The notes under the pieces were generated by a model. That model was not told where the DNA came from. It did not search any database and saw nothing but the letters and a program-made list of their open reading frames with translations. This document shows, piece after piece, positions 1 through 8,649 of a DNA stretch of 64,000 nucleotides; positions within the stretch are counted from its first letter, which is position 1; each line of letters begins with the position of its first letter. The stretch lies in contig JAIPUZ010000089.1 of the NCBI GenBank assembly GCA_022833215.1, forward strand, positions 1-64,000, read 5' to 3'. The position numbers and the translations under genes were made by a program. This DNA is from Mesorhizobium sp. (GTDB lineage: Bacteria; Pseudomonadota; Alphaproteobacteria; Rhizobiales; Rhizobiaceae).

Positions 1-49
1 GGCGAAGCTTCGCGACGATCTCTTCGGGTTTATGCTTCTTCTGGGGCAT
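1..49 (-). CDS. IS3-family transposase OrfA, N-terminal fragment (cut by window edge)
   Basis: Only the first 16 codons are present: MPQKKHKPEEIVAKLR. This opening matches the helix-turn-helix N-terminus of OrfA proteins of IS3-family elements (pattern K-x-K-P-E-E-I-V-x-K-L-R), which bind the inverted repeats and cooperate with OrfB (DDE integrase domain) through programmed frameshifting. The start codon lies 66 bp inside the outer end of the inverted repeat, a normal spacing. Function and family are firm; activity of this copy cannot be judged. Confidence 0.75.
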   Translation of the reverse strand, partial: MPQKKHKPEEIVAKLR

Positions 50-90
50 TCAAACGTCCTCTCAAACGGCTCAATAGCCTACTTCAGGGA

Positions 91-115
91 GGACCACTTT
101 TCAGGGGGCAGGCCA
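91..115 (-). repeat. Terminal inverted repeat of the IS3-family element
   Basis: Read on the minus strand the 25 bp begin TGGCCTGCCCCCTG and end in GGTCC. This marks the outer boundary of the element at position 115. The partner repeat lies outside the window. Confidence 0.65.
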
Positions 116-180
116 AATGCACGGCGGCGCGACGGCGAAAGCCTGTTGAACAATATGCGCAACGCGGCGAACAGGGACAT
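116..180 (-). pseudogene. Start of a gene interrupted by the IS element, possibly an ABC-type exporter
   Basis: An ATG at 180 opens a frame MSLFAALRILFNRLSPSRR that runs into the IS end at codon 22. It then continues through the inverted repeat to a stop at 79-81, making a 33-codon hybrid. An L-x-L-x-x-R-R-R start of this kind is common before the first membrane segment of lipid/polysaccharide ABC exporters, and the gene follows a sugar transferase in the same direction. An exporter would therefore fit. The assignment rests on about 22 residues and context, so it is tentative. The frame is also open upstream of the ATG, so a GTG start further right is possible. Confidence 0.4.
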
Positions 181-304
181 GTCCAGTCCGTCTTGCGTCG
201 CGTTCAGCTTCGCCGATCCGCTCTCAGCCGTATTCTTTACCGTCACGGTCACTTCACGTGTCTTTCCGTAGGCTGCAATTTTTCCCGGATGCCCGAAACG
301 CAGC

Positions 305-1597
305 TCACTTCGCTCCGAACCCTGTCAGCATGATGCGGATCGTCCTCATGACGATGACCAGATCGAGCCAGGGAGAGAAATTCTTGATGTAGTAGAAATC
401 GTAATGCAGTTTTTCATGCACTTCATCGACATCCGCGACATGGCCCTGATTCACCTGAGCCCATCCGGTGATACCGGGCCGGACGATATGGCGATAGGGG
501 TAGAATGCGAGCTCGGCATCATACCACCGCGACAGCACGACCGCTTCCGGGCGGGGCCCGATCCAGCTCATCTCCCCGCGCAATATATTGATGAGCTGCG
601 GCAACTCATCCAGCCGGCTACGCCTCAGGACGCGACCGATGCGTGTAATTCGCGGGTCGCCCTCACGCGTAATGGCTTTGTCCCTGACTGCCAATGAGCC
701 ATCGTCGCCATCGCGCATGCTCCGGAATTTATAGAGCGTGAATACCGCGCCACGGTAGCCCACGCGCTCCTGGCGGAACAGCGCCGGTCCCGGGCTTTCC
801 AGACGGATAAGCAATGCAAGCACAAGCAGAAGCGGTGACGTGACGATCAGCACGACCAGGGCGGCAAGCCAGTCGATCGTCTGCTTGATCTTGATATAGG
901 CCTGATTGGGATTGAGCGAGCCAAGCGTGTTCTCGGACAGGTGATCGATCTCGACACGGCCCGTCAGCGATTCCAGCACCTGCTTCACATGGTAGACCGG
1001 CATCCCCGACAAAACGCAATTAGTGATGAAACGCAGCCACGATTCCGGCAGATCCGCCCGCAGATCCGCAACGATGCCATGCACCTTTTCGGGAACGACG
1101 CCCGGCGTGTGCAGAGGATGCCATACGACGTTGTCCACCGCAGAAAGCCGGTCGACACTCCCCAGTGGAACCATCGCCAGCCGGGCAGGCTCCAGCCGGC
1201 TGGAGACGGCACTCAGGCTGAAATACCACAATGTGGAGATCAGGAAGGAACCCGCTGCCTGAAAGCGGCTGTAATCGAAACGAAAGAAGAAAATGATGAT
1301 GAAAACAAGCCCGTAGCTCAGGGTGAAGGCCGGCAGTATCGTGCTGAACGTCGCGACTCCGGGGAAAGAATCCAGCCGCCTGTAGATCGCATAGCCCATC
1401 ACATGGGCTATGGCGGCCGCGGTTATCGTCACCTGGATATTGATCGACAACACGATCCTCGGCTCCAGCGCCATGCGCGCCAGCAGAGGAATAAAGATTG
1501 CCAGCAACAGACCGCCCGTCAGCTGATAGCGCAGACGCATGAGCGGATGACGTGTGCTGGCAACAGCAGCCGGCCGTCGAGAGAGCGCGGTGTTCAT
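305..1597 (-). CDS. Undecaprenyl-phosphate sugar phosphotransferase (exopolysaccharide initiation)
   Basis: A 430-residue membrane enzyme of the bacterial sugar transferase family (WbaP/WcaJ/ExoY type). It moves a sugar-1-phosphate from a nucleotide sugar onto undecaprenyl phosphate at the inner face of the cytoplasmic membrane, the first step of repeat-unit assembly. The N-terminal half carries about four hydrophobic segments (near 25-41, 48-70, 84-106, 114-131), a further one lies near 241-263, and the catalytic domain fills 237-430. Visible family motifs are KFRSMR (290-295), RRSRLDELPQL (325-335), IGPRPE (346-351) and RPGITGWAQVNQ (373-384). It follows the RfaH-like gene, with an ops-like motif in the gap, and precedes the IS-disrupted gene. 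The sugar specificity cannot be read. Confidence 0.92.
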   Translation of the reverse strand: MNTALSRRPAAVASTRHPLMRLRYQLTGGLLLAIFIPLLARMALEPRIVLSINIQVTITAAAIAHVMGYAIYRRLDSFPGVATFSTILPAFTLSYGLVFIIIFFFRFDYSRFQAAGSFLISTLWYFSLSAVSSRLEPARLAMVPLGSVDRLSAVDNVVWHPLHTPGVVPEKVHGIVADLRADLPESWLRFITNCVLSGMPVYHVKQVLESLTGRVEIDHLSENTLGSLNPNQAYIKIKQTIDWLAALVVLIVTSPLLLVLALLIRLESPGPALFRQERVGYRGAVFTLYKFRSMRDGDDGSLAVRDKAITREGDPRITRIGRVLRRSRLDELPQLINILRGEMSWIGPRPEAVVLSRWYDAELAFYPYRHIVRPGITGWAQVNQGHVADVDEVHEKLHYDFYYIKNFSPWLDLVIVMRTIRIMLTGFGAK

Positions 1598-1812
1598 CTT
1601 TGCCGAATTTCAGATCGGGTCGGAGAGGCCATGGAAAGTGCGGCGGTCCGGACCGGCGTTGCGACGATATGAATAGCAGGAAAGCCGCGATGTCTGGACA
1701 TAACGCATCGTCAGACGCATGCCATGAGGCATCCGCGTAGTTGCAGCGCTCGCAAGCTCGCCAACGAACGCCATCCCCTCCCCGGCAACCATGTAGCCAC
1801 CCCTTAACCAAT

Positions 1813-1846
1813 GCTACCGCACGCGGGGTGCATGGCAGCACCCGCG
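1813..1846 (-). promoter_or_regulatory. ops-like motif next to a GC-rich hairpin, between the RfaH-like gene and the sugar transferase
   Basis: On the coding strand of the polysaccharide genes a hairpin (arms 1838-1846 and 1822-1831, one bulged base, 6-nt loop) is followed after two bases by GCGGTAGC (1813-1820). This eight-base core is identical to the centre of the enterobacterial ops element GGCGGTAGCGT, where RfaH is loaded onto paused RNA polymerase. The neighbouring gene encodes an RfaH/NusG-like protein, which gives the match meaning. An eight-base match can occur by chance, and ops function outside gammaproteobacteria is not established here. Confidence 0.35.
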
Positions 1847-1880
1847 TCAGCAGCAACCGTCCGGCTTGCGTTGCCCCCCG

Positions 1881-2372
1881 CTAAGCCCGAACCAGATTAT
1901 CGACCGTGGTATGCACAGGCACACTCCCGGCCAGGAACTCCATAAGGACCGACGCCCTTCCCCGGGCATCAAGGTCGATCAGCCTGCCAATCTGCCTGGC
2001 GAAAGGACCTTCCAGCAGCTCAACCGCATCACCGGAACCGAACCCCGGATTGAGATCGATGATGCCATTGCCGTCAGCCTTGCTGATAAGAGCCTCCACA
2101 AAACCCGGCTCGACCGCCAGCGGGCGCTCGCCACCCGTGAGGATGTGCTTCACCCCCATCGTGCCGTTGACCGAGCGCCAGCGACCAGCCGAAGAAGCCT
2201 CCAGAAACAGATACGCAGGGAAAAGCGGCACAGCCCCGACAAAGGTTCGACGCGCGTGACGAATGGTCTTGCGCATCTGCGGCAAGAACACGTCAAATCC
2301 CTGATTGCTCAGATTAAAGGCTGCCTGCGCCTCTTTACGAGGCCTGGTCGCAACAACGAACCAATCCGACAT
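1881..2372 (-). CDS. NusG-family specialised antiterminator, RfaH-like
   Basis: A 163-residue paralogue of NusG. It starts MSDWFVVATRPRKEAQA, the classic beginning of the NGN domain (about 3-95) that binds the clamp helices of RNA polymerase. A C-terminal KOW region occupies about 110-163. Specialised paralogues such as RfaH suppress Rho-dependent polarity in long surface-polysaccharide operons. The gene sits inside such an operon, after the CapD-like gene and just before the sugar transferase, so local antitermination is a reasonable inference. The start at 2372 is chosen because the NGN domain begins there; an upstream ATG at 2453 would add 27 low-complexity residues. Housekeeping NusG is normally beside secE and rplK, which are not here. 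Confidence 0.85.
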   Translation of the reverse strand: MSDWFVVATRPRKEAQAAFNLSNQGFDVFLPQMRKTIRHARRTFVGAVPLFPAYLFLEASSAGRWRSVNGTMGVKHILTGGERPLAVEPGFVEALISKADGNGIIDLNPGFGSGDAVELLEGPFARQIGRLIDLDARGRASVLMEFLAGSVPVHTTVDNLVRA

Positions 2373-2788
2373 TTCCCCGGTGCAATTTTCCCCAACACCT
2401 CCGCCACCGCAAAAGCGTCGACTGATACCCACGCCCAAAAGGCGAACCCACATTGTCCATTACCGTTAATTTTGCTTTAGTCAAGCAGATACGACCCCCA
2501 ATGCGAGGATTCTGAGCCGGATAATGAGCATAAAATTCCAAATATTAAAATCTATAATCCAAATTCTAAAAAACATTTATATTAAAATCCTAAAAATACT
2601 AAATACATATTTTGCAGATTATAAAATACACGCATAACGTGTTAAAACATTAAAAATTTTTTGGATTTATATATGGGCCACACTTTCCAACGGGCAAAGA
2701 ATAAGCGCCCTTCCTCAATGATCTTCTCAGAGGTTCATTGAAGAGAGACAAATTTTTATTCTTTGATCAAGAAACGAAGGATTTCGGT
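2373..2788. other. 416-bp gene-free, very AT-rich spacer inside the polysaccharide locus
   Basis: About 2530-2690 is strikingly AT-rich (long runs of A and T) in a genome that is otherwise clearly GC-rich. It contains an 11-bp direct repeat ATATTAAAATC (2542-2552 and 2579-2589, 37 bp apart) and distant inverted copies AATCCAAA (2556-2563) and TTTGGATT (2660-2667). No reading frame with a sensible start is visible. It lies upstream of the RfaH-like gene and probably carries its promoter. AT-rich DNA of this kind is what Ros/MucR-type repressors of rhizobial exopolysaccharide genes bind, but no specific site is claimed. Confidence 0.55.
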
Positions 2789-4846
2789 TCAAGCCACCGG
2801 CTTCGGACCGGATGGCCGGGTTTTTGCCTTCCTGTCGATCCGGATGACCATCGCCTCCGGATCGTAGTCGTCGTCATCCCTTGCCAGAACAGCACCGGGC
2901 CTGAACTCCGGCACAATGTGCCGCAGCAGTTCGACCGCACGTTCCCGATCCTCGTGTTCCACCGCCTGTTCGAGGAAGAGGATCGTCTTGTGCAGGACCT
3001 CCTTGTCGATGACGCGCGGAGAGGCTGCAAAGTAAGGCATGTCCGGGCCCCGCTGCAGAACTTCTGTCGAGTCGAAGAGCTCTTCATGCAACTTTTCGCC
3101 CGGCCGCAGGCCGGTGAAGACGATGTCGATATCGATATAGGGCCTGAGGCCGGCAAGCTGGATCATGCGTTCGGCAAGATCGACAATCCTCACGGGCTTG
3201 CCCATGTCCAGAACCACGATATCGCCGCGTTTTCGACCCGCATAGGCCGCGGCCGCATTGAGAACCAGGCATACGGCCTCGGGTATGCTCATGAAAAAAC
3301 GGGTGATTTCAGGATGGGTGACCGTCACCGGCCCACCGTCTGCGATCTGCTTTTCAAAGCGGGGAACGACGGAGCCGTTCGAGCCAAGGACATTGCCGAA
3401 ACGGACCGTCGTGAACAGGGTTGTCTGGGAGGCGATATCCAGCGACTGGCAATAGGCTTCCGCCGCACGCTTGCTGGCGCCCATGACATTGCTCGGCTTC
3501 ACCGCCTTGTCCGTGGAGATCAGGACGAAATTGCCGGCACCGAACCGGACTGCCGCTTCCGCCACATTGCGGGTGCCGAGCAGGTTGGTCTTGATGCCCT
3601 CGACGGGGTTTTCCTCAACGATCGGAACATGCTTGAGCGCCGCCGCATGGAAGACGAGGTTTGGCCGGAACCGTTCGAAGACGGCCTCCACTCTCGTATT
3701 GTCACGGACATCGACGAGGTTCGCTTCAATCCGTATCTGCGGACAGTTTTCCCGCAACTCCATATCCAGCCTGTAGAGATGGAGTTCGGAGGCATCCGCC
3801 AGCACAAGCTGGGCCGGACCATATTCCGCGATCTGCCGGCAAAGCTCGGAACCTATCGAACCGCCGGCACCCGTCACCAGCACCACGCGACCGTTGATCA
3901 GCCGCGCAACGCTTGCCAGATCGGCGGCGATCTCCGGCCGCCCCAGCAGGTCGCTGAGATCGATCGGCTTCGGCTGGAGCAGGCTCTGTCCCGTAAGCTG
4001 CGCGGTTTCGGTGAAATCGGGAATGCGGGAAACCCTGATCCCCAGCCGGGTGGCCAGTTGCACGACCTCGGCCAGATGCTGCCTGCTCGGGGCCTCCTCG
4101 GTGTCGATCAGTTCGCTGATCGGCGTCCCCCTGACCCTGAACCGTTCCACCAGCAATTCGAGGTCCTCGAAGGTGCCGACCACCTTGACGCCCTGCACGA
4201 TGCGGGCCTGGTTGAGAACCCCGTCGTCCAGTATGCCCAGTATGTTGAACTCGCTGGCCGGCCCGCGCCGGTTCGCGCGTATGAAACTCTCGGCATTGTC
4301 GGTAAGGCCGTAAAGCAGCACATTTCGTGCCGCTCTCCCCGGCAAACCGGACATGGCGGGTCTTGAGAAAAACGACCTCTCCATCAGGAGACGATAGGCG
4401 GTGCGGCTGACGGAAAGACCGGTCACCAGATAGATGAGTGTCAGGACAGGCACGGAGCGCGGCACGTTCGAACCGCGTGTCATCAGGAACGCCGCAATCG
4501 TATAGGCGATCACCGACGCCGAGACGACCTTGACGATCGTGACCATGTCGGGGATCGAAAAATACCGCCACGATCCGCGATTGGCTGAAAACAGCCAGTA
4601 GAAGCAGATGAAGATCGCAACGAATGCAAGCCCCTTTTCCTCAAGGCCAGGCACGGCGAACATGAAGCGCTCGCCATAGGCTGTGACATAGGAAAGGATG
4701 AATGCCGCAAACGCGGTAAAGGCATCCAGCATGGTGCCGGCAATTCGCAGAATGCGCGCTTTGCGCACCAGATCGCGAAACTTCATGCTGTCGAAACTCT
4801 CCTCGGCAAGGCAGTAAAGATCAGCCCCGCCCCGGGCAATCAGCAT
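2789..4846 (-). CDS. Membrane nucleotide-sugar epimerase/dehydratase of the CapD/FlaA1 (WbpM) type
   Basis: About 685 residues. Four hydrophobic segments near the N-terminus anchor it in the membrane (in the longest frame, 55-75, 93-110, 122-145, 153-170). A first Rossmann-like domain follows (about 196-300), then a short-chain-dehydrogenase domain with the NAD(P) loop TGAGGSIGSE (346-355), STDKA (475-479) and MGASK (486-490). In that last motif Met replaces the usual Tyr, as in the WbpM/PglF UDP-GlcNAc C6-dehydratases. It probably makes a 4-keto-6-deoxy amino-sugar precursor for the surface polysaccharide. The start is uncertain: GTG at 4909, ATG at 4846 or ATG at 4786 (preceded by GAGGAG) are all possible. 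The ATG at 4846 is given. Confidence 0.88.
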   Translation of the reverse strand: MLIARGGADLYCLAEESFDSMKFRDLVRKARILRIAGTMLDAFTAFAAFILSYVTAYGERFMFAVPGLEEKGLAFVAIFICFYWLFSANRGSWRYFSIPDMVTIVKVVSASVIAYTIAAFLMTRGSNVPRSVPVLTLIYLVTGLSVSRTAYRLLMERSFFSRPAMSGLPGRAARNVLLYGLTDNAESFIRANRRGPASEFNILGILDDGVLNQARIVQGVKVVGTFEDLELLVERFRVRGTPISELIDTEEAPSRQHLAEVVQLATRLGIRVSRIPDFTETAQLTGQSLLQPKPIDLSDLLGRPEIAADLASVARLINGRVVLVTGAGGSIGSELCRQIAEYGPAQLVLADASELHLYRLDMELRENCPQIRIEANLVDVRDNTRVEAVFERFRPNLVFHAAALKHVPIVEENPVEGIKTNLLGTRNVAEAAVRFGAGNFVLISTDKAVKPSNVMGASKRAAEAYCQSLDIASQTTLFTTVRFGNVLGSNGSVVPRFEKQIADGGPVTVTHPEITRFFMSIPEAVCLVLNAAAAYAGRKRGDIVVLDMGKPVRIVDLAERMIQLAGLRPYIDIDIVFTGLRPGEKLHEELFDSTEVLQRGPDMPYFAASPRVIDKEVLHKTILFLEQAVEHEDRERAVELLRHIVPEFRPGAVLARDDDDYDPEAMVIRIDRKAKTRPSGPKPVA

Positions 4847-5106
4847 CGTTTCCCGCTCATCGCGCCGACCGCGATCGGCAGCGCGTTTCCCCACATACGA
4901 ACTTTCCACCCGACAATGACTAACGCCGAATTATCGGAGTCGTTGCCTTGTGAAAATCCTACGCTGGCCAATTTGCCGGCCTAACACGACAAAACCATGT
5001 CGTATCATCGGGATAGGATGAAAAAGGGAGGAATCGGACGACAATAACTGTAACGGCCCGCCACAGAAAGTGATCCAGAATGGAACACCTGCCCTGGCTG
5101 CCGGTT

Positions 5107-8100
5107 TCAGCTCGCTTCGCGCATGGCCTCGGCTTCCTGAAGATCGACCGAAACGAGTTGGCTGACACCCTGCTCCGCCATGGTCACCCCGAACAGGCGG
5201 TCCATGCGCGCCATGGTGATGGGATTGTGGGTGATGACGACAAACCGCGTTTCGGTTGAAGCCGCCATTTCGTCCATCAGGTTGCAGAAGCGCTCGACAT
5301 TATGATCGTCCAGCGGCGCGTCCACCTCGTCGAGCACGCAGATCGGCGCGGGATTGGTGAGGAAGACGGCGAAGATGAGCGACATGGCCGTCAGCGCCTG
5401 CTCGCCACCCGAGAGCAGCGTCATGGTCTGCGGCTTCTTGCCGGGCGGGCGGGCGAGGATTTCAAGCCCCGCCTCCAGTGGGTCGTCCGATTCGATGAGT
5501 TGCAATTCAGCCGTACCACCGCCGAACAGATGCGAGAACAGGCGCTGAAAATGGCCGTTGACCACTTCGAAGGCTGCCAGCAGGCGCTCGCGCCCTTCAC
5601 GGTTCAGGCTCTGGATCGCCTGCCGGAGCTTGCGGACCGCTTCTATGATGTCGTCGCGCTCGGAAACGATGGTATCCAGCCGTTCGGCCAGTTCACGCTG
5701 CTCTTCCTCGGCCCGCAGGTTGACCGCCCCCAGCCGTTCGCGCTCGATCTTCAGCCGCTCGAGCGTGCGCTCGACATTGGTGGCGTCCGGCATCGGATCG
5801 TCAGGTTGGAGGCCCGTGTGGCGGATCACCAGATGCGGCGGCGTGTTGAGCGCCTCCTGAATGCGCGCCTCGACCTCCTGCCGCCGCTCATTGGCAGCCG
5901 TCAGCCTCTCTTCGGCACGTGCCCGCGCCTCGCGGGATTCGGCCAGCCCCTGAATGGTGGCGGTTGCCGCCCTGTCCAGTTCCGCCTGCCGGTTTTCGGC
6001 CTCCTGAAGCCGGTCCGCCGCTTCCTTGCGCTGCGCTTCGGCCCGCGAAAGCTCGGACAGCAGCGCGCGACGGCGCATATCGAGCTCATCCGGCGCGTCG
6101 GCAAGCGTCTCGCGCTCCTCGAGCGCCTCGGCGCGGCGCTCCTGAAGGGCATGGATATGGCTGTCGGCATTCTCGGCGCGCATCAGCCAGTTGCGTCGCT
6201 CGGTTTCGATCGCCAGAATCCGGCGCGCGCGCGCCTCGGCCTCGCGGCTCAGCCCGTCGTGAACGGCGCGCGCCTCGGCAAGAGCCGCGCGGTCGGACGC
6301 GACGGCGGCGGAAGCCTGTTCGAACCGAAGCTGAAGATCGCCCGGATCGGGCGCGTCGCGCAACGCCTCCTCGGCCTCCGCATGGATGGCTGACGCTTCC
6401 TCCAGTTCCTCCATCAGCCGCTGGCGTGCGTCTTCCAGAGCGTCGCGGCGGCTTGCAATCTCGCCGGCTGCCCGTTCGGCCTGTGCCAGCGCCGTACGGG
6501 CCTGATCGAGTTTTGCCTGCGTTTCCCGCAACACCTGCCGTGCAGCGCGCTCGGCATCGATGTTGCCGCGGATTGCGGCTTCGGCAGCGGCAAGCGCCTC
6601 CTCGGCCGCGCGCACCCTGACCGTCGCAGCGACCGCCTCCGCATCCAGTTCGGTCAGCCGGTTTTTCTGCGCCAGACGCAAGGCTGCGGCAGTCGGCGCA
6701 TCGGCGCTGGCAGTGAAACCGTCCCACCGCCACAACGCACCCTCACGCGTCACCAGCCGCTGGCCGGGTGCGAGCAGAGGCTGCAGCACCGGTCCCTCGT
6801 CCGCTTCGACGATGCCGATCTGCGCCAGACGCCGCGACAGCTGGTCCGGCGCACGCACCACCGAAGCGAGGCTTCGCAAGCCTTGCGGCAATGCGGGATC
6901 GCCATCGGCAGGGGCAACATCGCCCCAATGCACAGGCGCACCGCGATCCAGCGGAACGTCGAGGTCTTCGCCAAGGGCCGCACCGAGCGCGGTCTCGAAA
7001 CCGCGTTCCACGCCGATCTGCTCCAGCACGGCCGGAAACAGGTCGCTGCCGCCGGCACTCAGCATTTTTGCAAGCGTCCGCGCCTCGGTCTCGATGCGGG
7101 CCAGCTCCGCCCGGGCATCCTGCACAGGGCCACGCGCTTCGCTCTCGGCCTCGCGGGCTTCCGCCACAGCCTGCTCGCAAGCCTCGACAGCGGCTTCCGC
7201 CTCTTCCAGAGCTGCACCCGCCTGTTCGACCAGTTCGCGTTTCTCGGCCGGGTCTGCGAGAGCGGCGAGCCGGCCCCCGATGTCCGACAGTTCGCGGTCC
7301 ATCTCGCCGAGCTGGCGCGCGAAACGGTCGCGGCGCTCACCGGCTTCACGCAGGGAGCGCTCCACCTGATTGCGGGAGGCTGCCGCCTCCGCACGTTCCG
7401 CCGTCAGTCGCGCCAGCGCATCCTCGCTGTTGCCGAGCGTTTCGGCGGCTGCCTCAAGGGTTGCGCGGACGGCCTCCGCCCGCTCGGCCGAGCCGGCATT
7501 CTCCTCGTTCAGCGCCCCTTCTTCTTCGGCCAGCCGCTCCAGAATGTCGGCGTTTTCGCGCACCATGCGCTCTTCGCGCGCAATGTCGGCGTCGAGCTGT
7601 TCCAGCCGCCTGTCGAGTTCCGACTGGCGCGAAAGGATGCGGCGGGCTTCCTCCTCAAGCTGGGCGTTGGCGATGGACAGACGCTGGAAGGCTGCGGCCG
7701 CCGCCGCTTCGGCCTCGCGCAATTGCGGCAACCTGTGCGCGCCGATGGCCTGCTCTTTCGCAGCCTCGACCTGTGCCGCCGCACGCTCGCCGACCAGAGA
7801 CGTTGCCTGAGCCAGCGAGGAATGCGCCTCGCTTTCCTGTGCCGTAGCCGCGCTCCAGCGCAGATGAAGCAGGGTCGCCTCGGCCTTCCGGATGTCCGAG
7901 GACAGGTTTCTGAAGCGGGAAGCCTGCCGGGCCTGCCGCTTCAGACTCTCGATCTGGCCTTCCAGTTCACCGACCACATCGTCGAGACGTTCGAGATTCT
8001 GCTCGGCCGCCCGCAAACGCAGTTCCGCCTCATGGCGGCGGCTGTGCAGGCCGGAAATGCCGGCCGCCTCTTCCAGAAGCGCACGCCTCGCCTGCGGCTT

Positions 8101-8565
8101 CGCCTGAATCAGCTCGCCGATGCGCCCCTGCCCCACCATGGAAGGAGAGCGCGCCCCGGTCGACTGGTCGGCGAACAGAAGCTGCACGTCCTTGGCGCGC
8201 GCTTCCTTGCCGTTGATGCGGTAGACCGACCCCGCCTCGCGCTCGATGCGGCGCGAGACCTGCAATTCGTCGGTGTCGTTGAAGGCTGGCGGCGCGGTGC
8301 GGTCGCTGTTGTCGAGGAACAGCGTGACTTCAGCCGTATTGCGGGCGGGACGCGAGCCCGAACCTGAAAAGATCACGTCGTCCATGCCGGACGCGCGCAT
8401 GTTCTTGTAGGAGCTTTCGCCCATAACCCAGCGCAGGGCTTCGACAAGGTTGGACTTGCCGCAGCCGTTCGGCCCGACAATGCCCGTCAGGCCGCGTTCG
8501 ATGACGAACTCGCCGGGTTCGACGAAGGATTTGAAACCGAGAAGGCGAAGGCGCGAAAACTTCAT
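5107..8565 (-). CDS. smc: Chromosome segregation ATPase SMC
   Basis: Full-length 1152-residue SMC protein, which holds and compacts newly replicated chromosome arms together with ScpA and ScpB (not in this window). The Walker A motif GPNGCGKSN is at 31-39. Two long Glu/Arg/Ala-rich coiled coils flank a central hinge (roughly 510-650). The ABC signature LLSGGEQ is at 1050-1056 and Walker B ICVLDEVDAPLDD at about 1075-1087. The ATP-binding head is thus complete at both ends. It is the last gene of the leftward group DUF721-dsbA-smc, 84 bp after the DsbA-like gene, an order seen in other rhizobia. Confidence 0.97.
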   Translation of the reverse strand: MKFSRLRLLGFKSFVEPGEFVIERGLTGIVGPNGCGKSNLVEALRWVMGESSYKNMRASGMDDVIFSGSGSRPARNTAEVTLFLDNSDRTAPPAFNDTDELQVSRRIEREAGSVYRINGKEARAKDVQLLFADQSTGARSPSMVGQGRIGELIQAKPQARRALLEEAAGISGLHSRRHEAELRLRAAEQNLERLDDVVGELEGQIESLKRQARQASRFRNLSSDIRKAEATLLHLRWSAATAQESEAHSSLAQATSLVGERAAAQVEAAKEQAIGAHRLPQLREAEAAAAAAFQRLSIANAQLEEEARRILSRQSELDRRLEQLDADIAREERMVRENADILERLAEEEGALNEENAGSAERAEAVRATLEAAAETLGNSEDALARLTAERAEAAASRNQVERSLREAGERRDRFARQLGEMDRELSDIGGRLAALADPAEKRELVEQAGAALEEAEAAVEACEQAVAEAREAESEARGPVQDARAELARIETEARTLAKMLSAGGSDLFPAVLEQIGVERGFETALGAALGEDLDVPLDRGAPVHWGDVAPADGDPALPQGLRSLASVVRAPDQLSRRLAQIGIVEADEGPVLQPLLAPGQRLVTREGALWRWDGFTASADAPTAAALRLAQKNRLTELDAEAVAATVRVRAAEEALAAAEAAIRGNIDAERAARQVLRETQAKLDQARTALAQAERAAGEIASRRDALEDARQRLMEELEEASAIHAEAEEALRDAPDPGDLQLRFEQASAAVASDRAALAEARAVHDGLSREAEARARRILAIETERRNWLMRAENADSHIHALQERRAEALEERETLADAPDELDMRRRALLSELSRAEAQRKEAADRLQEAENRQAELDRAATATIQGLAESREARARAEERLTAANERRQEVEARIQEALNTPPHLVIRHTGLQPDDPMPDATNVERTLERLKIERERLGAVNLRAEEEQRELAERLDTIVSERDDIIEAVRKLRQAIQSLNREGRERLLAAFEVVNGHFQRLFSHLFGGGTAELQLIESDDPLEAGLEILARPPGKKPQTMTLLSGGEQALTAMSLIFAVFLTNPAPICVLDEVDAPLDDHNVERFCNLMDEMAASTETRFVVITHNPITMARMDRLFGVTMAEQGVSQLVSVDLQEAEAMREAS

Positions 8566-8649
8566 CCGCGTCCTCGTTCCGGGAGAAAAAAGTCATGCAT
8601 CAGGGAGAGCGGCGCACCGGTGGCGGGCCGCTCCGATGCTGCCGGGACG

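Larger units (their letters stand above)
1..115 (-). mobile_element. IS3-family insertion sequence, left end only
   Basis: One end of an insertion sequence that continues past the left edge. Read leftwards it starts with a terminal inverted repeat (91-115, beginning TGGCCTGCCCCCTGAAAAG), and after about 40 bp reaches an ATG opening a frame typical of the N-terminus of IS3-family OrfA. The TG start and GC-rich CCTGCCCCCT ends fit IS3-family elements. The subgroup cannot be assigned from one end. The element interrupts the 3' side of the polysaccharide locus; the target duplication cannot be checked because the other end is outside the window. Confidence 0.8.

Noticed and set aside
1804-1811. 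TTAACCA upstream of the sugar transferase as a CtrA box
   Set aside because: It reads TTAACCAA in the direction opposite to the genes it would control and has no second half-site.
2738-4366. A 542-codon plus-strand open frame opposite the CapD-like gene
   Set aside because: No domain and no ribosome site; the minus-strand gene has NAD-binding and catalytic motifs.
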